Of a DNA stretch of 64,000 nucleotides, positions 22,688 through 35,700 are shown piece by piece. A model generated the notes under the pieces. The model did not search any database. It was not told the origin of the DNA and was given only the letters and a program-made list of their open reading frames with translations. The position numbers were made by a program, and so were the translations under genes. The DNA lies in assembly GCA_963930655.1 (NCBI GenBank), contig OZ005606.1, positions 19,198,001-19,262,000 on the forward strand. Reading direction: 5' to 3'. The DNA comes from Myrica gale (Eukaryota > Streptophyta > Magnoliopsida > Fagales > Myricaceae). Position 1 is the stretch's first letter. Every line of letters starts with the position of its first letter.

Positions 22688-24149
22688 GGAAGAAAGACCG
22701 TATTAAACAATTCTGACTATATTCGTCGCAGTGAAAAGGCTTACTTTGATCGTACAATTTTTTTTTCCAAGAAGCCGATAGTGTGAATGGTCAAGATGGG
22801 GGAGCTTGTGGGGCCATTCTGTGTCAAACTGAAATATTCGACCATCTGAGTTAGTTGCAGCCCCACACCAGCTGCTATTTTTGACAACTCTAGCTAGTAG
22901 CTACAACGTCTAGGAGCCTACAACTCATTTCTCACGTTAAAGCTAATTCTTTTATGGGGCCCTTTGAAATCTGGATCATGAGATGAAACTGTAAAATAGA
23001 ATATTAGGTTTTAAAAAAAATAAATTTCAAAGTTATTAATTTTAATAAAATAATAATTATTATTATTTTTTTAATATAAAATACTCAAAAGGTTCCATAC
23101 TTCTCCAAGTTATTAATTATTTTTATTGGGCCTTGTTTTTATGATTATGCTACAAAATTACATATCCTTAATGTTGGCCTTTGTATACTCCTCGACTTCT
23201 ATTATGGGCCTTTTGAAGTTTTGATTAGGGCCTTGTAGGTTGATTTAATAATTTATGGGGCCTGGCTTTTCTCTAGGAATTCTTTCTATTATTAGTTTCT
23301 CTCCCTCCTCTTTTGGAGGGGGACAAAATATTGCTCTAAAAGTGCAAATCATTAAAAATTATTCTATTTAAAAAAGGAACAATTAAATATTTAACAATTT
23401 CACCAACGTCTTTTTCAAGGTTAAGGAGCCTGCTTGGTAAAGATTTTAGATGAAGAAATACAACAATATCTTAGAATTTTCTGGCAATAGTACATTAAAC
23501 CCTTACTTTTTTTCTAAATAATTGAACCCTTAGTTTAAATTGTCAACACTTCTCAATGGGTTTTAAAGAGAGTTAATGTGGCTTAATATATGCCACCGAT
23601 TTTCAAGTTAAAGGATATGCTCTAAATTCACTGAAGGAAAAGAAAGTCCTTTATCTTTAACTAAAAGTAAACAAAAGTCAAATTGTAATCTCCGAGAGAA
23701 ATTTTTTTTAAAAAAAAGTTTAATTACTGTATAGGCCCTTTTGGTTTTAAATTTAACATTTTAGTAATTATGGTACTGATTTCAACCGTAAGGTCATTTA
23801 TGTACACTTTCAGATAACGGTAGGGCAGGTTAGTGTTCAACTACCACCTCGTAGGCATCCGATACCCAAACCCTATTCTGTACTACCATAGTGTACATGT
23901 CGATGTCATGGGTCTGGAAGTTTTCGAACACCCTCATACTCTGCTATAATTTAATTAAAGGTACATGCACAAGAAAGAGAAGAAAGGCTGAGTCTTAAGG
24001 ATCAAGTAAGGTCATAGAGGGAAATATGACATGACAAATAAGCAATAATTAAATAATATTTTTTCCCTGATCAATAATTAAAGAATATTAAAAACATAAA
24101 ATTATAACAATAAATAACGAAATACAATGAAAAGTTATATGATGTGTCT
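22688..24149. other. AT-rich intergenic DNA, no gene recognised
   Basis: Many fragments with GGGCC and short A/T runs. Phrases such as TTAAACCCTTA at 23.49 kb look like decayed MITE ends but could not be paired. No gene. Confidence 0.4.
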
Positions 24150-25420
24150 GCGATGTATAATGAGATCAGCATTCTTTATGAGATATCCTTTCACTCACAC
24201 TTTGTATGACCCTCGGAATTAGGGTTGTGCATCTCATTACTCCTTTTATGAAGACAATACTATGCTAACCCACACATCGGGATGATTTGAGGCAAAATAC
24301 TGTGATTCATGCCTAAGGAAGGCCACCCAATGATCGGTACCGCCACTCTCTCAATTTCTCATTTAGGAATACCAGGATTATCTCAGTACAACCGTGTTAC
24401 TTTACTCGCAATATTTCCATTCACGACATATTTCCCATCATACTTATACAATGAATGAAATGCACATGTATTCAATGCATTTTTATTCCAAATAAACAAT
24501 GCATACAATTTTCAGGATAAAGCTTGGCATTTAATCCAACACAATAATATAAGAAATATGATTTCCAAATCTATAAAATCTTTTACAGAAATATTTCATA
24601 GTTAATTTCCGTTATAATTCATAAAATCAAATCTTAGTTATTTAATATGGCATTTTTCTTTTTAATGGGGCCCATAGGCCTGTTATGTCTCTTTCCTTAG
24701 ATTGGGCCTCTCGGCCCAATTATCATCTATGTTCACTTTTAGGATTAATTAAGCTATTGGGCCTTAGGTCTTTAGGACCCCAATCGACCCCTACACTAGT
24801 TTATAGGATAGTTTAGTCCTTTTATTTTAATTAGCTTTATTTCTATAAATTATTTGAGTCTTACAAAAAGTCTGTAAAGGTTATCTTAGGCCCAAAAAGT
24901 TGTACTCCTTTGCTTAAAAGGTCTTTTAACTCTTATTGCTCAGTGGGCCCAATTAAGAGCTAAATGGGCCCTCTGTTTTTACAGGTGTCCAGATCCGGTT
25001 ATGGGCTCCTTAGGTACACCAGGCCTCTTATTTTAAGTTTTATTTAGGTCTCAAAGATTGGGTCAAAACTGGGGTTTTAGGCCCATTTATTGGCTCATTT
25101 CTATTTTTGCCATTTACGGGTTCAAACCCCCTTTTCGGCTTTTCCTTGTTTTCCCCTAACCATTTCTCATGAATTTTTCACCTACTGCCCAAATTTGATA
25201 TTCTTACACTATTATTAGCCCTTTTATGAAATAAACAATAATTTTTTTCAGATTACAGCTCCTAATCACACGGGTCCATCAATGAAGGTTTAGAAACCGA
25301 CATGCATGCAACCCGTTCACGTTAAACCATGAAAGACACCTCCTTTTGACGTGTATGTGAGCTCTAGTACTTGAGAAAACAAGTTAACATTAAAGCATGA
25401 TCAGATTACAAAAATGCCAA
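24150..25420 (-). mobile_element. Possible LTR-retroelement remnant, non-coding (copy 2)
   Basis: Read on the minus strand, blocks such as GATGCACAACCCTAATTCCGAGGG, ATATCAAATTTGGGC and AAATGGGCCTAAAAC parallel the + strand order at 7.8-8.6 kb. Divergence is high and ends are unknown, so this is a weak family link. Confidence 0.3.
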
Positions 25421-26092
25421 CATTTCACTCAAAGTCATCGTGTATATTTTAAAATATACAAGAATATACACATGCATGCAAAAACTATATGAACCGTGAC
25501 CTTAAGACCCCAAGATTGAACATTTTTCCCCATTGATCGTGTATAAAAACATGCCTACAAAATCTATTTTACTCAAGAAAACATTAACAAGGAATAAATC
25601 ATTTAAAACTTCACATAGAACTTGAATATTTGGTTTTTCACTTCTCTTTTATCATCTAGGGCTGCTTCCACCCTACATCCTTCCATGCAAGCTTTTATCA
25701 CGTCAAAACTCTAACTAATGACAATTAAAAGTATATAAAACACAAAGAAAAGACCTAGATTTTATAAATAAAACCACTTTTAACTGGCCATGCATGCTCA
25801 CCAACATAACTACCCATTATCTTGAGCTTTTGCTTTTTTTTGTTCTCATTTCAAATAAGAAAAAAAAAAATGAAAAAAGTTAGTACAAGAAAATTTGGAG
25901 AATTTGGAAGGAGAAGCGAGAAGGAGGAAACTACGGTTTCGTCTCCTTCTTCTTCCTTTCTTTTTTTTTTTTCTCCATTTCTTCTTCTTCTTCTTCTCTC
26001 TAACAACCAAACAAAATGAGCACTCAACTTATCTTTCTTCTATTTAAACCCTTAGTTAACTAGGAGAGTTAAAAGTTAGGGTTAAAGGTTAT
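25421..26092. other. Intergenic DNA with a pyrimidine-rich microsatellite
   Basis: T/C-rich tract at about 25935-26000, including CTT repeats (25979-25996). No gene; the 25822-26019 ORF is low-complexity. Confidence 0.5.
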
Positions 26093-26094
26093 TA

Positions 26095-26279
26095 GGTGGT
26101 GTTTGTGTGTTAAATTTTTGGGGTGGTTAAAATTTTAGGTTATGAAAGTTGGTGAAAAAGTGAAGAGAGACGATTTGAATGAATTTTTTATATTTATTAT
26201 AGTGAAAATTGATGTTTTGATAGAGAAATTATTTTGTAGTTATTTTTTTATGCCGAAATTTTAGCACCCAAATGCCACC
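26095..26279. mobile_element. TA-flanked MITE, copy C
   Basis: 185 bp with ends GGTGGTGTTTG (left) and GGTGGCATTTG (right, reverse-complemented). TA sits on both sides (26093-26094, 26280-26281). The interior holds the family block GTGAAGAGAGACGATTTGAA. Confidence 0.75.
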
Positions 26280-28560
26280 TAAGTAGTGTTAAATGATTGC
26301 TAGAAGTTAACTTTGAGAAGCTAGGTCACCGATTGGTCATGGGGAGCAAGCAAGGAAAATTTTGGTCATGTGTATTAGCCCACTAATTAGGTTGGATAAC
26401 CTCAAATAGTCACCCTAATTGAAACCCTAATAGGCTTGTCCCTTTGGTTTTCTCCAAACCTAATCTCTAAGGTCCAAGTTTACTTCTCTAGGTCCATTAA
26501 ATTTCCAGGCTTTCCTTACTATTTGGGCCCACATAGGGCTTGTTTGGTTGTGGGTTCAGGTCTTGGACTTTTTGAACCATCGTTTGGCTAGGTTAAGGGC
26601 TACTGTGACACATGCATGTGTCATCTACTAATTGGGTTAGTCGGCACATAACCAGCTTTAACGTGTACCTGCTATTCCGACAAAAAAGAGAGTCATCATA
26701 CTCTACAGTCTGACATAATACAAACACAACACAAATATCTTCAAGTAAATGAGACAACGATGAAAATGTGTCGTTACTCTTCGAGTGGAAGCTTCTTGTC
26801 TGATCTCACACTCCGTTTCCACGCTCACTGCGCTGTCGTCCACCACATCCACCATAACTGCTTATATACTTTTAATACATCTATATCCATCTTTGAGTGC
26901 ACACAAATATTTGTAGTCTCATTCGTTGTATATATTTATTCGTTTTCTTTATATATATATTTCTTTATTCGTAGTATTGTGTCAGGTGAGACTTTTACGC
27001 GTGTGTCAGGTGAGAGCCGGTCTGGCAGCTGCACGGCAAAAAAGGTTCCCAACAAAAGTTGAGCCTAGGTCTAACTCTTAGAACCAGGATTTGAACCCAC
27101 AATAAAACAAAGCTCATAGTATCCCAATATCAACCCAACAATGGTGGTCAAAGGCTTGGTTAAATCCAGGTCCAATTTAGGAATTAATCCCCTAATTAAA
27201 AATATCACCAAGACTTAGCAATTTTTATTGAGAATTATAACCTAGACACTTTGGCTAAATAAAAGTCACATAATTTCTATAAGAAAGCATACAATATTTT
27301 GCAATTAAATTATTGAAGACTAAAATTATTATTAATTAAAATCGTTAAAATATAATCTCTCTTATTAGAAATTTTTTGTCACCAAAGGCCAATAAATGAC
27401 AAGTAAGTCAAGAAAGGGTAGTAACGTTATTTCTTAAAATATTTGCATATAGAATAAAATATAAGCACCCAAGCTAAGCAAGTAAAAATTAAATATCAAG
27501 ATCAAAACTAAAATCTCCATAAAATTATTTTGCTTAGCTAATTAAGAGAGTCTTAAGGAAAATAATCGGGAGAGGTCTTACAAAGAACTCTCATTGAGCA
27601 TGGGCAAGGATAAAATTATACTTGAACGATTTATATCCCACGTAATAGACACGTGATAGACACTTGACCTTCTATTCCTATTCAATACGTAATAGACACG
27701 TGATAGACACGTTAATGCAAATCATACAAGGGATCTAGTTCAAGCAAATTTGTGGAGGCCTATTGAGCATGATCTATGTCGGTAATAAAGAATCATCACC
27801 ATGATTCATGTTCTAGAAGGTTGCATCAAATTTTGGTCAAGGTTAAGCTTCAAATTGACAAGAAGTATTTTTGGAGTTTATTTCTAGAAGGACCTAATTG
27901 CATGGCTTCTTTAGGCGCTCAAATCCTTTCCTTTTATTGCTTTTCTCTATTAATGGCGTGTAACACTTCCTTTTCCTATTTTAGTGTCTCATTTTAGGCA
28001 AGTATGATTTATTTCAGCTTTGTTTAGGTGGGGTGGGCGTCCAACCTTTATTTCGTTTTTGGTTCGGATTGCATGGTTGTTTTAGGCACCACCTTGTGTT
28101 TCCTTTTTGCAGGTTTCTCTTGGGTGGTGTTTTATGCACAAATTCCACAACACGTACAATAGTAAGTCAAGGACTCGTTTACAGTGAAGTAAAAAGAAAA
28201 GCTAGCGCTTTTATGACAGTGAATCCAAAATTACCTATTTCATTGAACGTACAAAGTTAACATATGTTTGATTTATAAAAAAAATTGTAAGATTTTTAGA
28301 ATTTTTGATAGAATTGTGAATATTTATGTATATTAGAGTTTTATATATATTTTGTGTAAAAATTGGTGTAAAATTTTAAAGATATTTAACTTTTATTAGA
28401 GTTTATAAAAAAGTGAAGAAATAGATGATTTGATATAATTTTTTAATAAAAAAGTATTGAAGTTTGGTAAAAAAAGTATGAAAAAAGAAGATTTGATAAT
28501 TTTTTAAAAAGGTATTAGAGTTTTTGTGAAAAATTGTTGGAGTTTGTGTTAAAAGTATTG
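26280..28560. other. AT-rich intergenic DNA; two 24-bp G-box repeats
   Basis: No gene recognised. Identical 24-bp copies of CGTAATAGACACGTGATAG plus flanks lie at 27640-27663 and 27687-27710, each with the G-box CACGTG. The block at 28262-28560 is AT-rich and repetitive without clear ends. Confidence 0.5.
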
Positions 28561-28561
28561 T

Positions 28562-28972
28562 GCCTTGTTTGGGATTGAGATTGAACTCAGGTTTTAAGAC
28601 TTAAAACCCACTTTAAGTCCCCCACATTTGAATGTGTTTCTCCAACTAACACTAGACTTTATCATCTGATTGACACAATATGTGAGACCATACACTTTTA
28701 AATGCTGTCAAATTAAAATTATTTTTTTAGTATGAACCCTAAAATGGAGTCCACCTAGAGTTGTTTTTTATAGCATGAACCTTCGAATGAGGTCCACCTA
28801 GAGTTACTTTTTATAGAATGTGGTTCATCGTCTAATTGACATATTTCTACAAAATGATGCACATAAAAGAAAGTAATTATTAGGACCTTAGATCATTCAA
28901 TATCAGGAATCACGAACTCGGAACAAAGCTTAGGAGACCACTCTTAATCTCAGTACACTTTCCAAATAAGGT
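28562..28972. mobile_element. Possible MITE with short inverted ends
   Basis: Left end CCTTGTTTGGGATTGAG and right end, reverse-complemented, CCTTATTTGGAAAGTG. The interior has a direct repeat of about 52 bp (around 28722 and 28774) sharing GTCCACCTAGAGTT. Non-coding; no firm target duplication. Confidence 0.45.
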
Positions 28973-28999
28973 CTTAGTGTTTGTGTATGATATTTTGAG

Positions 29000-29371
29000 A
29001 TTTCATATATTCATTTTATAAATTTTGTTGCGTTCAGTTGTAGCCTATAATAATTTTGCAAACCAGCATATCCTCGTTGAACACCAACCCAAATTGAAAA
29101 CCCGCTCCAAACTCACTCGTCCTAACGCCACAATAACCCGAACAACAGGTATTGGCATCTTCCATCGTCGCAGGGTCACACCATTCCACGAACCCCCCGC
29201 AACTTTCAGATTCAATTGAGAGACTCTATACTACACCAATTTTCCCAATTGTGCCCATGAAAACGCCTATTTTTACAGCCCTACTACTCCCCCACCAGTC
29301 TCTCTGATCCACCTCCTCGCCTCGAACCCTCAGTATTTTGTGTCTCTAGGGTTTGCAATTCTCTATTTGTA
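29000..29371 (+). promoter_or_regulatory. Promoter and 5' leader of the THO2 gene
   Basis: Pyrimidine-rich leader (29280-29370) directly before the ATG. It contains a telo-box, TAGGGTTT, at 29347-29354, common near the start of plant housekeeping and translation-related genes. No clear TATA box, in keeping with broad expression. Confidence 0.55.
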
Positions 29372-29744
29372 ATGTCGCTCCCTGCTATAGAGCGTATATA
29401 CGTCGCAGAGGACCTTCTTCGCGAATGGAGGAACGGGAACGCGAGCTCCAAGGTTCCCAATCCCGTCCCCATGCTCCGCTTCCTCTACGAGCTCTGCTGG
29501 ACCGTGGTTCGCCCTACTCCCAACTTTTATGAGTAGACATATATGTAGCTAGAGGTTCATTTGTGTAGTTTGCACTTTCTTGGGTTTTAAGAGTGATTTT
29601 TGCGTGCTTGATTGTTAGGTTCGAGGTGAATTGCCATTTCAGAAGTGTAAAGCGGCGCTGGACTCGGTGGAGTTCACGGATAGAGTGTCGCGTGAAGAGT
29701 TAGGTTCGGGTTTTGCGGATATAGTTACCCAAATGGCTCAAGAT
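29372..29744 (+). CDS. THO2: THO2 exons 1-2 (start of protein)
   Basis: ATG at 29372 opens [19 protein letters not shown], matching the start of plant THO2. Exon 1 ends at 29506 (45 codons) and exon 2 (29619-29744) adds 42 codons ending QMAQD. Both junctions are in phase 0. Confidence 0.93.
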
Positions 29745-32700
29745 GTGGGTTCTTTTTTTTGTCGTTTCTTGAATTTTACGGTCATATTCACTTCCTTATT
29801 TGGTTGCTGTGAAGAAGTGTGAATATGCTAGGAACACGACTTTTGAAGCTCAGGTTGACTGTTGGATTTCTGAGAGAACAGTTAACCGATATGTAAGGGA
29901 GTGTAATACACTTCGAGGGAAACAAAGCACCACGAACCTGATGTGATATGTAAGGGAGTGTAATACACTTCGAGGGAGGTTACCTTAGTTTCCTTTCATC
30001 TAATCGAGTTTTCTGCTTACACGTGAGCGCAAATGTTTGGTTGAAATATGGTTATTGGTGGAGTTGAATTGAGATTGGCAACCTTTGACTTGTAATAGGC
30101 AGACGATTCATGCCTCTTCAACGCTGGGACACAAATTGTTATAAAATTTAATTATAAAGGAACTAAGGAGAGTGGAATCTGTCAGTTGAAGTTGCAAGTT
30201 TAGTTTTTTGCATACTTGATGCCTAAAATATGTGATTTTTCATTTGTAGCGACTCGTAATTTTGGTCGAGATACTTTAGTGCAAGATTTGACAATTAGTT
30301 CAAGTTTACCATAGTTTAGATGAGGAAGAAACTGAATCTATTACATGTCTAAATTTGCAATGGTTAAATATGGGCCAGCGATCTTCCTAGTTCACTCATG
30401 GTTTGCGTCAAAACAATTCCAGGAAATTACTTTTTGCAAGGGGATGGGTTTCTAAAAAATGCTTTGCTCATTTATTGAACACTATCTGCATGGACGACTT
30501 ATTGAGGAATGCCATGCGTGTATTTGGTTCTAGAAACTTTTCAGGAGTTCACCTGAACAATTTTTGCTGGAGGACCAATTGAGTGAAAATGTATTTATTT
30601 TGGATGGGAGCTGTAAGTAAAAAAATGAGACCATAAAATGTCCACACAATCAAGCTTATGTCTGGAGTCAACCTAATGCAACTTATCTTGATGCAGAGGT
30701 CTGGCCAGAATTTTGTTCCTTCAGGTTAATAAAGCGTTGCTAAAGGAAATTGTCAATGATTTCTTGTTATCTTGAGCATTATCTCTGTGGCTAGTTGCTT
30801 GGGAATTTAATAGGGATGGGTGTGCAGCTATGAATTGAGGGCACGCGCATCGTCACAAGGAAACTACTTCTCAATTAGTGTTGACGTCGCCTATCGCCGC
30901 CCCCCGTCCTCTCCCCCAAAAGGATTGAATTTGTACAGTAAATAAGGAAAAGAACATGTAGGGCACAAAGGAAATAAAAGGTGATAGAGAAAAATATGGA
31001 TATGGGTTGTTGGGTGACAATGTATGTATATCCACGATTTACACAGCTAGGTGGTGGCTGTTGTTCCCTTGATCCTGAATCCCCCTCGAGGCAAACTGCA
31101 AGGATTGGAGAAAGCTCTTCCTTCTATCCAGGATTTAGCTCTTCTAAATATATATGTTTTTCTTTTTTACAGTTGTTTCTCAAATTACTTGAGATACTTG
31201 AATTTGATTGTTTTCACAAGGCTTTTGCATCCCCAGTTGGCTATGGTTTTTGCATCTAATTCCACCTTCTTTTGAAAATGTGGTGAAGCATGAGGTTGTG
31301 GAAACAAATCATCCACGATGAGCCAAATGGATTAGGGAAAAAATTTACTTGTCAGGTTGTTTGAACTTCTGATCTCCATTGTCAAAGCTTTGTGCAGAAA
31401 CAATCTAGGAAGTGCATGAAAATTATTTAAATATTGCGGAAGGGACTTATTTTTGGAAAGTGAATATTATGAATTTGGATCTTACTGTATTGAAGGAAAG
31501 GAGCAGGATTTTCTTTGAACTTTGATGCATTTCGGCAGTTAGTGTTCCTTTATTGATCTGTTTCACTGTTTTGACATTTTTGTGTTGTTTCTTTGCGCCT
31601 ATAAGGTGCATCATTACAAGAAATATTGCTGTTTGGAACCCCCAAGGGTTTGGTGTGGTGGTAAGGCTTCGGCTTGGGTTCTAACATGTCCCAAGTTCGA
31701 GCCCCAACACCCCCATTATCGCCCTTGACTTACCCGCTCCCTGGGTTGTGGGGTCGTTCCAGGAGGCCGGGGTTTGTACTTCAGGGTTGGGCCAAAAGGG
31801 TCCGGCTTTGGGGAATTTCCTTGTCATAAAAAAAAAGAAATATTGCTGTTTGGCTTGGTTTTATTTGTTTAGCTAAGGACCTGCTATTTTATGTATTTGA
31901 TGCTAGTGTACAAAATTCTTCTTACGTGCATTGATGCACTTCTCTGCAGCTTGCAATGCCTGGAGAATGTCGTTCTCGTCTCACAAAACTGGTAAGCACA
32001 AGTGAAGGAATTTCTATGTAGTTTTCTAGTTTTTAAATTATCTCCTAAGGTAGAATATTGGTTTTGAGCCTTAGAAATTATCCTTGCTTTGTGATATTTT
32101 TGTTGAACATGCTCATTCTGCGTCTCATTCTGATGTGTTCTATGTTTTATTGTCATGCATGTATTATTTATTTCGCATCACCATTATGCTTGATTAATAG
32201 GTTTTCTGCAAGTTGTCTAACTCATACCCCTTCTTCCTTACAAAAGTAGTTCACTTGCCAAAGCACAACGCTTTTAGAACTGTAATAAATGCTAGTGCAC
32301 CTAGTTTCTCTATACTAGTTTTCAACTTCCGTCATAATCTTTTTATTTGATTTTTGATGCAAAAGCAAACAAAAAGTAAATGCAAAATTGGTGTTGCACT
32401 ACGTCTGGTTGGAAGGTTTAAAAATTGGAAGGAAGGGGTGAGAGTAAAGAGAGGAAAGGTGAAAGAAGGAGATTTTATCCATATTTGTGTGTGGTAGGGT
32501 GGAGGGAAAAGATAGAGTAAGGAAATGGAGAAGGGATATAACCTTGGATATTATTGAGAAACTGAAAAACAAAGATTGGGTTGCTCCATACATATGAAAG
32601 GGTAAACAATAGTGGTGTGACTATTGACAACTTAAGGAGGAGGGACTTCTACTTTACTGATTGGTGTTTCTTGTGTAAATGCGAGGGGGAGTCTGTGGAT

Positions 32701-35700
32701 CATCTTTTCCTGCACTGTTCGGTGGCGAGAGGGTTGTGGGCACATTTATTTTGCATTATGAAACTTTCTTGGGTTATGCCGAGGTGGGTGATTGAGGTGT
32801 TGTGGGGCTGGAGCAAGCAGCTTGACAACCCCATTGCTTCGACGGTGTGGAGGATGATATTTGCTCCAGGGGCATATTTGCTCTTTCCGCATACCCCAGG
32901 GGCATGGGGTGCATTTAAGCCAAAAAAGTATTTGGCGAATCAAATATCGTGCAACCCCATTGCTTCGACGGTGTGGAGGATGATACCTCTCGCTGTTTGG
33001 TGGATCTTGTGGCGGGAGGAACAATAGATGCTTCGAAAATTCTGAGAAGTCTCTGGATAGTTTAACGAGTCTTGTTTTGCAGTCGCTTTTTCTTTGTGCA
33101 AATGTGATGTTGGGTTCTCTTTTCTCGAGTTTTCCGGATTTTCTTAGCTTTCTTGCTTGTTTATGTTAGGGGTGTTCGGTATAGTCTTTTGTACTGTTGA
33201 TTCCGTTGCTTTGTATCTTTGTTTCCCTTTTTAATAAGATTGACTTATCAAAAAAAGTATTTGGCGAATCAAATATCGTGGTCTATACCCTGGTTGTAAT
33301 GCTATAGAGTGTGGGAAAGCATTTGAAAATCTCTCATGCAAGCCCCTTTTGGTTTCTCAAGTTTTATCTACCTTTTGGTGGATTGGATTTTTTGTTCCCC
33401 AATGGGGAACCTTATCCGGGCTCTTGTCCCTCCCCTTTTCTCTTATATATCCTATGAATGAGTAGGGTCCTGTTGACCTCCCATTCCCTCTCCTTTCCAT
33501 CCTTCCACACACATTGTTTTATGAACATATTGCTTCTGAGTAATTGATTATTTGTTGATATGGAAGACGTATAATTTCCGTTATCTTGTTTTCACTTTCT
33601 CTATGATTCATATGTATAAATATTTTTTTTGCTTTGTTTTCATTCTGTTTTCTTCTTAGGCAAAATGGCTGGTGGACTCTGAACTGGTTCCTCTGAGGCT
33701 TTTCCACGAGCGTTCTGAGGTGGTGATGATTATTATTAGAATATAATTTTGTTTTTTTTTGTTTCTTCTTGTTTCTTATATGTTTGTTGCTTTTTGACCT
33801 CTATGAATGCTTTACCCTTTGAGAAAGAAGTAAAAAACTAGAATATATTAACCTGTTGCAGGAAGAATTTCTATGGGAGGCTGAAATGATCAAGATAAAA
33901 GCTCAGGAGTTGAAGAACAAAGAGGTAAGAAGATTATAGTCACGGAGCAACATTGTTTTTTTTGATAAGTAAGCCAATCTCATTAAAAAAAAAACAAGGA
34001 ACACACAACAGCGTAATCAACAGTACAAGAGAATATACTGAATAACCCAAACTCAAAAAAAAAAAAGAAAACTAAGAAAAACAAAGGCCCAAAGAACCCA
34101 CTCACAACCCCCTAGCCCACAAGATTCACCCAAGAAATCCCGCCCAACAAAACTCTCCCAAAAAACAAAAGCACCCTCAACCCACTAGCCAACAAGACGC
34201 TCCCAAGAACTCCCCACCCACCCGATAGCCACCCAACCGCGGCCACCCAAACGAATCCCCTAGCAGTCCAGCCCATAGCTCTTAGTCTTCCTAGCGATCG
34301 AAGAAGACCCTTCATAATTAACCGAAGACTTCAATCCCTGCAACTCCCTGATCATCTTCCCCCTAGTAATGTTTTGGAGGGGGAATCTCCGGCGTGGGTC
34401 TTGGATATGGTTTCCTCTGTGGGTCATACGGTTGGGCTGTCGTGTGGTGGTCAAGAGGAGACACTGAGGGATCTTTTTGCAATGTTGGAACGCGATCGGG
34501 TGCAGTTTGGTTCGAAAAATTTTATTGCGCAGTGCTACAAAATGTTAAATAGTGAAAATTGTACTTATGTTTTGTGATTATTGCAGTTGTATATGCTCTT
34601 TGATTATCAGTTGTTTTAATTTAGTTCTTTAAGGTTTAAACATACTACAATATGAGGCTTATGTTGCTTTATTAATACGTATGCTGCTAATGTGGCTGTT
34701 AATTCAAATGCTGGTTTCACAATGCAAAATCACTATGTTTTCTATTTAGTTTACAGTTTTGTAAACATCGAATTTGTGATTTTGTGCGCTGCCTCACATT
34801 ATAAGAACATATGTGGAAAAAGGCAATCTCATTAGAAAAAGTGAAGATAGTACAAAGAACTATACCGAAATCACCAAACCAAACAAGCTAGAAAACTAAC
34901 GAAATCCATGAAATCTAGAAAGTGGCAACCAAGAACCAAGTTTGCCCAACAAAAAAGTAAAGAAAACACCCTGCAACCTATCCAGAGACAAAGAACAGTC
35001 CTCAAAACATCTTTATTACGCTCCCGCCACATGCACCACCAGATACAATGGAGTATCATTCTCCAAATAGCCTTAGCGAAACAATAAGCCTCCTCTTCCA
35101 GCACCACATCATGGTGGATGGAGCGTCGGTTGGCGGGATGGAAGCGCATGTACCCTTCTAAAGCTGCGTTCAACAACTAAAATTTTGGCTCTCTAAAATT
35201 TTATCATCATTATAAAAATTTATCTCTCCTCACTTTTTCACCAACTCCCATAAACTTTCACTTTTTCACCCTCCCATTAACTTCACTTTTTCACCAACTT
35301 TTCCACTCTCTTCACTTTTTCATTAACTTTTATACCCAAAATTTTAACCACCCTAAAATATTGTCACTCAAACACACCTTAAGAGTGGTAGGCTAACCTT
35401 TATTAAGTCTACTCTTTCGTGTTTACCTATCTATTTCCTTTCTTTGTTCTCTATTCCGGTGGGGGTGGTGAATAGGATGAAGAAAATTCAACGGTATTTC
35501 CTTTGGGGAATTGATGGTGGTGTTCATAAGTTCCATTTTGTGAAGTGGAATAATGTGTGTTCTCCTTTGCAAGATGGAAGGTTGGGTCTCTGCAGTATTA
35601 GAATGTTTAATATGGCGCTTTTAAGTGGATTTTGTGCTTGTGGCTAATGAATATATTGACTCCAGAACAAGGACGGGTGAACTGGGTATGCTCTGCAAGC

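Noticed and set aside
25822..26019. 65-codon open frame
   Set aside because: Low-complexity Ser/Phe/Leu translation of a pyrimidine tract.
29888..29977. 33-bp direct repeat in THO2 intron 2
   Set aside because: Simple local duplication with no element features.
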